Positions 57,594-64,000 of a DNA stretch of 64,000 bases are shown piece after piece. The first letter of the stretch is position 1. Every line of letters begins with the position of its first letter. Origin of the DNA: an uncultured Bacteroides sp. (GTDB taxonomy: Bacteria; Bacteroidota; Bacteroidia; Bacteroidales; Bacteroidaceae); assembly GCA_900544675.1 (NCBI GenBank), contig UQVZ01000001.1, positions 1-64,000 of the forward strand. The letters are read 5' to 3'. The translations under genes were made by a program, and so were the position numbers. Below the pieces are notes generated by a model that was not told where the DNA came from, searched no databases, and saw only the letters and a list, made by a program, of their open reading frames with translations.

Positions 57594-57926
57594 ATGAAAA
57601 GCTTTCTTATTTTGCTGGTTGCGATAGTGTTCGAAACCGTCGCGACCTCTTGCCTGAACAAAAGCGAGCAGTTTACCAAGTTGTTGCCTTCTGTGGTGAG
57701 CATCCTTTGCTATGCTGTTTCGTTTTATTGCCTGAGCGTCGCGCTCAAGACGATGCCGGTAGGCATTGCGTATGCCATCTGGTCGGGTGTGGGCATTGTG
57801 CTGATTGCGCTAATCGGCTTTTTCGTTTTCAGGCAACATCTCGATTTTCCGGCAATGTTAGGGCTTGCGCTGATTATTGCCGGCGTGATTGTCATCAATG
57901 TATTTTCCAAATCAGTCAGTCACTAA
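57594..57926 (+). CDS. SMR-family small multidrug efflux protein
   Basis: A 110-residue protein with four membrane segments, in the EmrE/QacE/Gdx family. The essential glutamate E14 is present (AIVFETVATSCL), followed by GIAYAIWSGVGIVLIALIG, the family signature in segments three and four. Such proteins exchange protons for cationic or guanidinium compounds. It is a single gene; the convergent DUF169 gene ends 12 bases after it. Confidence 0.92.
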   Translation: MKSFLILLVAIVFETVATSCLNKSEQFTKLLPSVVSILCYAVSFYCLSVALKTMPVGIAYAIWSGVGIVLIALIGFFVFRQHLDFPAMLGLALIIAGVIVINVFSKSVSH

Positions 57927-57938
57927 TTAAATCTTGAT

Positions 57939-58661
57939 TTAGTCGACGGGTTCGCCGTTTATCCGTTTTTTCAGCTTTTGCCAGGCGGGAGGTCCGAACA
58001 GACAACTGTCGCGCATCGTGGTACACATTTCGCGGAAACGGGACATCGGAACGGAAAAACTGAGTTCGTCTGCCTTGAAATAAGGACGGGCAGAAGGGTC
58101 GAACAAGCCTAAAAAGGTTCGCCTGCCGCCGCATCGGTTTTCTTTTACGGTCAGTGTGAGGGTAGAGCAACAGCCCGAGCCAAAGGGTGTGGAAACGGCG
58201 TCGGGAGCATTGTTGTCGAAGCAAGCCCACGTGACCAGTCCTGCAAGTTGGTCGGGGGTAGCGATGAAGAGAATGCCTTCAGCCTCTGTATCCGGCATCG
58301 CTTGGTCTATGCGGGCAAACCAGAGGTAAGGTTTGGCAGCGGGAAGAATCTCCAGGTCACGGATATATTCCGATACCATTTCCGGCGTCTGCTTATACCG
58401 CTCTTTGGTGGAAACGAATCCCGGCACGTGGTCGGGCATCGGAGCAAAGCCGGTATAGAGCTTTCCTCCTCCACAGCTAAGTGTTTCCCTGCTGACACAA
58501 AGGCTTTTGCCTGCCCTCACGGCATCAAAACACTTGAAGATGCAGCCCCGTGTCTGCACCAGTTCACCGATAATCTTGTCCGAATAGCCGAAGCAAATGG
58601 GCAACGCGGCATTGTCGCTGAAAGCTTCCCGGTAGTTGCTGATAAATTCCTGTACATTCAT
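57939..58661 (-). CDS. DUF169-family protein
   Basis: A 240-residue cytoplasmic protein. It carries CFGYSDKI, KCFDAVRAGKSLCVSRETLSCGGG and a cysteine pair in FGSGCCSTLTLTV, all typical of DUF169, plus the C-terminal FSVPMSRFREMC. Seven or more cysteines may bind a metal or cofactor. Function is unknown. The start at 58661 is the only sensible ATG. It is convergent with the SMR gene and follows the AAA-ATPase gene on the same strand by 43 bases. Confidence 0.85.
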   Translation of the reverse strand: MNVQEFISNYREAFSDNAALPICFGYSDKIIGELVQTRGCIFKCFDAVRAGKSLCVSRETLSCGGGKLYTGFAPMPDHVPGFVSTKERYKQTPEMVSEYIRDLEILPAAKPYLWFARIDQAMPDTEAEGILFIATPDQLAGLVTWACFDNNAPDAVSTPFGSGCCSTLTLTVKENRCGGRRTFLGLFDPSARPYFKADELSFSVPMSRFREMCTTMRDSCLFGPPAWQKLKKRINGEPVD

Positions 58662-58704
58662 AGACTCCTTGTTTTTCTTTTGTTACGAAGATACGCAAAA
58701 TATT

Positions 58705-60243
58705 TCAATCCACTATCCACTTCTCAATATTCCGGGTTCGGGCGCTGAAGTTTATTCCTATCTTGAAAAGTTTTCGCCGGTCTGATTGGAAGGGCAGGGC
58801 GTATTGTTTTTCTTCAATTTGACGGAGAGCTTCTTCGGCTGAACCTTCCAGCTTGAATTCCATCACATAAATAAATTTGTCGGTTTGTACCACGAGGTCA
58901 ATGCGTCCTTGCGAGGTGTGGTATTCCGCTTTGACGTACAGACCGATTAGTTTGAATACGATGAACAATACGTTTTGATAATGCAATTCCCGGTCGCGTA
59001 TCAGCTCGTAAGGTGTATCGGCAAAGAGACTTTGCAGGCGGCAGAAGAAAGCGTCAATATCTCCGTTGCGAATTTCCTTGACAAAATTTTGGATAGCAAA
59101 AGAGGTTTGTGTATTGTCTATCGGTGTGTAGTAGGGAAGAAGGAACTTCATAAATCCTTCTTCCACTTCTTTATTGGGAAACCCCAAATGATATATTCCG
59201 AATTCTTCATCATAACCTTGTATGGTCAGGTAACCGCTTTGGAAGATAACCGGAAGCGGTTTGTCATCGCCATATACATCGTTCAGCACGTGCACATCTG
59301 TTGCTACGTGTGCTATTTCTTCCAAGTTGTAGCGGGTCTGTTTCAGTAGTTTTACCAGATAGGTAGGTGTACCGGTCTCGAACCAATAGCTGCCGAATCG
59401 TTTCTTCTTGAATGTGTTCAACAAGCTGAAAGGATTATAGATGCCTTCTGTGTCGGGAGCGAAATGATAACCGTCGTACATTTCTTTCAGCTTGTTGCAG
59501 GTTTGTTCGTAAGTCTGCTTTTGTGCGGAAGCCAAATCGTGAAGTTCTTTATCCAGGCAGGTTTTGATTTCCTGCTCCGTCACGCCGCAGAGACTTACAT
59601 ATTCTGGGTCCATCGATATGTCTTCCAGGTTATTCAGGTCACTGAAGACGCTGACTTTGCCGAACTTGGTAACCCCTGTCAGTATGGCAAACTGGATGCA
59701 TCCGTCCATTGTCTTTAATACCCCATAGAAGGGTTTCAGCGTATCACGGAAAGTCTCTTGAAGCTCCTTGTTGCCAATGGCCTGAAGCAAAGGCTTGTCG
59801 TATTCGTCTACCAGAATCACCACTCTTAAACCGGAGTTTTTGCAAGCCCGTTCAATGACTCCGGCAAAGCGCATGGCTAATGTCTGTTCCGATGGGTCGT
59901 TGCCATATACTTTTTCCCAAGCAGTCACATACCTGTTCAACAGCTTATCCAGACTTTCCGGTGTATCATATTTGTCGATATTCAAATCTAAATGCAGTAC
60001 CGGATATGTTTTCCATTCCGTTTCCAGCGTTTCCATTGCCAATCCTTCGAATAGTGAACGCTTTCCTTGGAAGTAGGCTTCGATGGTGGAAAGCAACAAG
60101 CTTTTCCCGAACCGACGCGGACGGCTCAGAAAATAGTAGTTTCCACTGGTAATCAATTGATGTATCAGTGCGGTCTTGTCTATGTAGAGAAAACCGTCAC
60201 GACGGATTTTCTCAAAGCTTTGTATGCCTATCGGATATTTCAT
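58705..60243 (-). CDS. AAA-ATPase-like and PD-(D/E)XK nuclease-like protein
   Basis: A 512-residue protein of the large AAA-ATPase_like plus PDDEXK_9 family of gut Bacteroidota and Firmicutes. The Walker A-like stretch RPRRFGKSLLLS (41-52) and Walker B VVILVDEYDKP (141-151) mark the ATPase. The C-terminal GRIDLVVQ (D449) and MEFKLEG (E462, K464) fit a PD-(D/E)XK fold. Many paralogues usually occur in one genome. Biochemical role unknown; a link to mobile elements or defence has been considered for the family, but nothing in this window shows it. Confidence 0.9.
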   Translation of the reverse strand: MKYPIGIQSFEKIRRDGFLYIDKTALIHQLITSGNYYFLSRPRRFGKSLLLSTIEAYFQGKRSLFEGLAMETLETEWKTYPVLHLDLNIDKYDTPESLDKLLNRYVTAWEKVYGNDPSEQTLAMRFAGVIERACKNSGLRVVILVDEYDKPLLQAIGNKELQETFRDTLKPFYGVLKTMDGCIQFAILTGVTKFGKVSVFSDLNNLEDISMDPEYVSLCGVTEQEIKTCLDKELHDLASAQKQTYEQTCNKLKEMYDGYHFAPDTEGIYNPFSLLNTFKKKRFGSYWFETGTPTYLVKLLKQTRYNLEEIAHVATDVHVLNDVYGDDKPLPVIFQSGYLTIQGYDEEFGIYHLGFPNKEVEEGFMKFLLPYYTPIDNTQTSFAIQNFVKEIRNGDIDAFFCRLQSLFADTPYELIRDRELHYQNVLFIVFKLIGLYVKAEYHTSQGRIDLVVQTDKFIYVMEFKLEGSAEEALRQIEEKQYALPFQSDRRKLFKIGINFSARTRNIEKWIVD

Positions 60244-60512
60244 GTCTGTGGAAAATTTGTGGTCGGTTCCGCATACAAATATAGAGATTTATTCTGAGAA
60301 AACCTATGTTTCCGACTGGAATGGACATTACTGATAAGTCGCAATTGCGTTTTTTATCATTTTTATGGGAAGAAAAGAATTTTGTTTGTAAAGACAACCT
60401 GCGAAGTGAATAACTCGAAAATGGGTCAAACCGGTATAGGAATAAGCTGAACCTTGGGTCAACCTTTATTGTTTTTAAGAAGAGATTAAGTCCACTGAAA
60501 CCGTACAACAGC
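60244..60512. other. Spacer between AAA-ATPase gene and repeat element
   Basis: Contains the minus-strand -7 box TATATTTG at 60283-60276 for the AAA-ATPase gene and otherwise AT-rich DNA with no recognisable feature. Confidence 0.5.
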
Positions 60513-60619
60513 TTGTTTCAGGAGTTTCATATAGGTGAAACAACTGTTTCAGTTGCTTGAAACAACTGTTTCACCTATATGGAACAACTGTTTCAGCTTT
60601 TTGAAACAGGGTGAAACTA
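60513..60619 (+). repeat. GTTTCA/TGAAAC repeat element, copy 2
   Basis: Starts TTGTTTCAGGAGTTTCA and ends GCTTTTTGAAACAGG and GGTGAAACT, the same ends as 3998-4103. The interior carries GTGAAACAACTGTTTCA and CTTGAAACAACTGTTTCAC palindromes and an inverted AGGTGAAACA/TGTTTCACCT pair. The total length is close to copy 1. Confidence 0.7.
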
Positions 60620-60727
60620 TTTTTGTATGGCTGATATCAGTAGGGCTTGTTTTTCGATGGAGCTGTTTGGTGAGCGGTTAATCGGTGGGTAAAAGAGGTT
60701 TTTCTTTCCGAAGTGGCGGGAGACGGA

Positions 60728-60758
60728 TTGTTTATTCGCTGATTTATGCGTATTTTTG
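60728..60758 (+). promoter_or_regulatory. Promoter of the NlpE-like gene
   Basis: TTG at 60728-60730 and TATTTTTG at 60751-60758, with 20 bases between; the ATG follows 34 bases later. Confidence 0.6.
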
Positions 60759-60792
60759 TTTTTATCGGAATGATATCTAATGAAAACAGGGA

Positions 60793-61290
60793 ATGGCTAT
60801 GAAAAAGAATCTTTTGAACGGAGCCATTGGGATGATGGCTTGTGCATTGTTTTTGTCTTGCACTTCGAAAACCGGTAAGGACGTGGCTCCCGAAGCGAAA
60901 AACGATACGGTGGTTGCCGTGAGTCGGGATGCTTCATTGGGCGAATGGAAAACCCAAGTGTACGAAGGCTTGTTACCTGCCGCCGACGGACCGGGTATCT
61001 TTTATTCGCTTACGGTGCGCCATCAGGAACATAGCGGCGACGGGACTTTCACTTTGGCTCTTACCTACAAAGAGGCGGAAAACGGCAAGGACAAGACTTT
61101 TACCTATACGGGACGCCGGTATACGCAACGGGGCATTCCCGGGGATGATAATGCGACCGTCTGGCAATTGGTGACGGACGATAAGCAGGACGTGTTTTCT
61201 TTTCTGCTTGAGGATACCGAGACGCTGGTTCTCCTTAACCAAGTGTTCGAGCGGACGGATTATCGCCTGAAGCGGGTGCAGAAACCGTAA
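60793..61290 (+). CDS. NlpE-like lipoprotein lacking the CxxC motif
   Basis: A 165-residue lipoprotein (lipobox LSCTSK, cysteine 23) related to the NlpE N-terminal domain. NlpE proteins sense envelope stress or copper through a CxxC in the motif LPCADCxGI. Here the matching stretch is LLPAADGPGIFYSLTV (about 57-72), so both cysteines are replaced. The rest (TYTGRRYTQRGIPGDDN, VLLNQVFER) fits the lipocalin-like strands. A second start two codons on (60799) is equally possible. The next gene on the same strand starts 95 bases after the stop. Confidence 0.8.
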   Translation: MAMKKNLLNGAIGMMACALFLSCTSKTGKDVAPEAKNDTVVAVSRDASLGEWKTQVYEGLLPAADGPGIFYSLTVRHQEHSGDGTFTLALTYKEAENGKDKTFTYTGRRYTQRGIPGDDNATVWQLVTDDKQDVFSFLLEDTETLVLLNQVFERTDYRLKRVQKP

Positions 61291-61385
61291 GCCGCGAGTC
61301 AGGACTTTGTCTTCCTTTTTTGTTTATTTTAATGGAAACGGGTGCAGTACTTCGGAAAATATTTTGTTTCTTTGATAAAGACCAA

Positions 61386-64000
61386 ATGAAAAGCGATATG
61401 AAGACGAGCAAACTATTGCGCGGACTGATGATGATAATCATCGGTCTGTTGCCTTTCCCCATCCTGGCGCAAAGCTATGACCGGTTGTGGAAAGAAGTGG
61501 AGACGTATCAGAAGAAAGACCTGCCCAAGTCGGTCATCGTAACGGCAGGGAAGATTTACGAGAAAGCAAAGGCCGAACGCAACCTGCCTCAACTGATGAA
61601 GGCGTCTTTGGTGCGGGCTTCCCAGCAGGTTTCGCTTACGCCCGATAGTGCCGAAGTGGAATATGCAGCGTTGAGGCAATGGGCGGAGGAGGAAAACGAT
61701 ACCGTAGGGCGTGCCGTGTTGCATAGCATTGTGGGCTCTTGGATGATGGCAAACGAACCGGACAGCATGGAGGCGGCTATCGCTTATTTCCGTGCTTCGG
61801 TGGCTCCCAAGGAGGTGCTGGGACGCACTTCAGCCAAAGAGTTCCGCCCGATGACCGAATCGGGCAAGCAAAGCGAACGGTATTTCGGCGACAATATGCT
61901 GGATTTGCTCACCCGTACGGCTATCCAGCAGATGTCCACCCTGTATAGTCCGGCGCACCTGCCTAAGGCGAAAGCGTGCATGGAACTGTATGACGGGCTG
62001 ATAGATTATTATAAGCAAGCACAGAACCGGGAGGCTGCCCTGCTCACCGAAGTGGCGAAACTCTGGTTCCAGAAACGGAGGATGGACAATTTCAAGCCGT
62101 ACCGCCTCACGGATGATGAGCTTATTGCCAGCCTGCACGGGTTGATTGACACGTATGCCGGCCAGCCTGCATGTGCGGATGCATACGTGAAACTGGTGGT
62201 GGCTTACCGCGATGCCGGCCGCTTGAAAGAAGCCGTGGAGACGGCTCGCGAAGGGCTGGCGAAGTACTCCAAGGGCGAATGGGCAAAGGACTTGCAGGGG
62301 CAGATAGACTACATCACCCGTCCGATGCTGAACGTGGATATCCCTTTCCTTTATCCGAACTACGAAACCGATGCGAACGTGACGTATGCCAATATCGAAG
62401 GCGTTACGCTCGAACTCTATCGCCTGAACCTTGCACCCACGGCGGCACAGCTCCAGTTCCGCGAAGAGACCGACCGCGATGCCTTGCTCAAGCAATACGG
62501 GACGAAGGTTTCCAGCCGCTTCTATGCCCTCCGCGCCACGGAGGATTACCAGCGGCGCGATACCGTGTTGCGCTATACATTGCCCGGCGAGGGCATCTAT
62601 ATGCTGAAGCAAATCCCGAAAGGAGTGGAAAAAGGCATCGCTTCGGCGGTGATGTTTGTCTCGCCCTACCAAGCCATCGAGCTACCGGTACAGGGCAGGC
62701 AACATGAGTTTATAGCCGTAGACCGCCTGACAGGACGTCCTGTTCCGGGTGCGGAGATAGTGACCTACCAGCTGAATATCTACGATGCGAAGGCAGACTA
62801 TGCCTTGTGGAACGTGCACCGGACGGATGCGCAGGGACGGACGGCGTTTGAAGTGCCGAAACGGACCGGCGCTTATTACAATGTGCGTACGCCCGGACAC
62901 GACTTTATGGCTATCACCCGGTTGAGCACAAACAATGGTATAGTGGATGTGGCTTCGGAAGGGTGGAAGAAACAAGCCGACCTGTTTACCGACCGTTCGT
63001 TGTACCGTCCCGGACAGACGGTGCATGTATCGGGTGTGGTGTACGAGCAGGATGGCGACTCCATCCGTGCGGCTTCGTATGCCAAGGATAAGCTGAGGCT
63101 CTATCGGGGGTCTCAAAATGTGGGCGAAGCCGATGTGTGGACCGATGAGTTCGGGGTCTTCTCGCACGAGTTTGCCTTGCCCGATAATTTGCTTCCGGGG
63201 CAGTATTACCTGTCAGGTTATGACCGGTCGGTGGTGATTCAGGTAGACGAGTACAAACGGCCTACTTTCGAGGTACGGTTCGACCCTTATAAGGAAGCCT
63301 ATACGATGGGCGATTCGGTGCGTGTCTCGGCTGAGGCAAAGACGTATGCCGGTGCTCCGGTGCGCAATGCCCGGGTGAAATACCGTGTTGTCCGTACCGA
63401 AATGTCGTGGTTCCGCTGGCAAGGGGCAACGGAAGAATTGCTTTCGGGCGAAACGCAGACCGATGCCGATGGCAAGTTTTATATCTGTGCCAGGCTGACA
63501 GAACCCGATTACGAGGCGGAGCATACCTATTATATCTATAAGGTATCGGCGGATGTGACCGACGGTGCCGGCGAGACCCGTCAGGGCGAACTGGCTTTGC
63601 CTGCCGGCGAGCAGACCCTCGGCTTGCAACTGAAGGGATTGAACGCAAATGTGATGCGCGAAAAGCAGGAACGCATCCAGGTGCAGGCGATGAACCTGAA
63701 CGGACAGCCCGTGCAGGTGGAAGTGGCATACAAGGTATATGCCTTGGATAAGGAGGGCAAGAAAGGTGCTTTGCGTTACGAAGGCAAGGCAGAGTCGATG
63801 CAATCGTTTGTGCCTTCGGACGTGTGGGCATTGCCTTCGGGCAGGTACCGCATGGAGGTCTCGGCACAAGATGAAAAGGGTCGTCCTTGCACGGCAGAGC
63901 AGGATTTCGTGCTTTTCTCTAAGACAGACCGCACCTCGCCGGTAGAAGAAACCGCCTGGTTTTATCAAGACGGCGATAGCTTCGGAAGCCAGGAGCCGCC
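61386..64000 (+). CDS. Alpha-2-macroglobulin-family protein, 5' part (cut by window end)
   Basis: An open frame from the ATG at 61386 to the window edge, 871 residues without a stop. It has a signal peptide ending near PFPILAQS, a helical TPR-like region (about 35-315; RTAIQQMSTLYSP, YVKLVVAYRDAGRLKEAVETA), then macroglobulin domains. The MG2 signature FTDRSLYRPGQTVHVSGVVY lies at about 533-552, and VIQVDEYKRPTFEVRFDPY follows at about 617-635. Such proteins are thought to act as periplasmic or surface protease traps or in the assembly of envelope proteins. The thioester region, if any, lies beyond the window. A start at 61398 (MKTSK) is also possible. Confidence 0.88.
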   Translation, partial: MKSDMKTSKLLRGLMMIIIGLLPFPILAQSYDRLWKEVETYQKKDLPKSVIVTAGKIYEKAKAERNLPQLMKASLVRASQQVSLTPDSAEVEYAALRQWAEEENDTVGRAVLHSIVGSWMMANEPDSMEAAIAYFRASVAPKEVLGRTSAKEFRPMTESGKQSERYFGDNMLDLLTRTAIQQMSTLYSPAHLPKAKACMELYDGLIDYYKQAQNREAALLTEVAKLWFQKRRMDNFKPYRLTDDELIASLHGLIDTYAGQPACADAYVKLVVAYRDAGRLKEAVETAREGLAKYSKGEWAKDLQGQIDYITRPMLNVDIPFLYPNYETDANVTYANIEGVTLELYRLNLAPTAAQLQFREETDRDALLKQYGTKVSSRFYALRATEDYQRRDTVLRYTLPGEGIYMLKQIPKGVEKGIASAVMFVSPYQAIELPVQGRQHEFIAVDRLTGRPVPGAEIVTYQLNIYDAKADYALWNVHRTDAQGRTAFEVPKRTGAYYNVRTPGHDFMAITRLSTNNGIVDVASEGWKKQADLFTDRSLYRPGQTVHVSGVVYEQDGDSIRAASYAKDKLRLYRGSQNVGEADVWTDEFGVFSHEFALPDNLLPGQYYLSGYDRSVVIQVDEYKRPTFEVRFDPYKEAYTMGDSVRVSAEAKTYAGAPVRNARVKYRVVRTEMSWFRWQGATEELLSGETQTDADGKFYICARLTEPDYEAEHTYYIYKVSADVTDGAGETRQGELALPAGEQTLGLQLKGLNANVMREKQERIQVQAMNLNGQPVQVEVAYKVYALDKEGKKGALRYEGKAESMQSFVPSDVWALPSGRYRMEVSAQDEKGRPCTAEQDFVLFSKTDRTSPVEETAWFYQDGDSFGSQEP

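Overview
The window looks like chromosomal DNA of a gut Bacteroidota species, most likely Bacteroides or Phocaeicola. It carries a SusC/SusD pair, many Mfa/FimA-type fimbrial lipoproteins, DUF3575/DUF3868 proteins, numerous secreted glycoside hydrolases, and promoters of the Bacteroidota form TTG-N19-20-TAnnTTTG (-33/-7). I saw no rRNA, tRNA, CRISPR array or intact transposase. The last gene runs off the right edge.

Layout. 0.2-2.6 kb: an aminotransferase and a LolC/E-type ABC permease. 2.7-4.4 kb: an acyltransferase, then AT-rich DNA holding a GTTTCA/TGAAAC repeat element and a 163-bp fossil of an alpha-L-fucosidase gene. 4.4-18 kb: a deoxysugar locus made of a DUF718 mutarotase, SusD, SusC, GH29 fucosidase, AraC regulator, Zn-alcohol dehydrogenase, FucP-like permease, amidohydrolase (lactonase), an aldo/keto reductase resembling plant L-galactose dehydrogenase, and a LacI regulator. 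Together these suggest capture of an alpha-L-fucoside or L-galactoside and stepwise oxidation of the free sugar. 18-20.8 kb: a ribbon-helix-helix protein, an SPFH protein and MurF. 20.8-28.7 kb: GH30, GH51, a BNR_4 propeller and a GH105-DUF2264 fusion, a set suited to arabinogalactan or pectic side chains. 28.9-32.6 kb: malate dehydrogenase and a KefB-type antiporter.

32.6-47.1 kb: a fimbrial locus with DUF3575, DUF3868, a large fimbrillin, an Mfa2/FimB-like anchor and five further lipoproteins, one with a FISUMP-like C-terminal half. Nested inverted repeats surround its first part and a duplicated double-hairpin element follows it. 47.4-49 kb: a HipBA module with a palindromic operator. 49-53 kb: an AsmA-family protein and a DUF2027-Smr protein. 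53-57 kb: a degenerate ORF, an AraC regulator and two aldo/keto reductases separated by a 41-bp minisatellite. 57-61.3 kb: GNAT acetyltransferase, SMR efflux protein, DUF169 protein, an AAA-ATPase/nuclease-like protein and an NlpE-like lipoprotein that lacks the CxxC motif. 61.4 kb to the end: the N-terminal 871 residues of an alpha-2-macroglobulin-family protein.

Family names come from reading the translations against remembered families; no search was run. The most interesting points are the predicted L-fucose/L-galactose oxidation route with an LgoD-like dehydrogenase and no dehydratase, the inverted-repeat architecture at the fimbrial operon, the covarying hairpin element after it, and the fossil GH29 next to a dispersed repeat.
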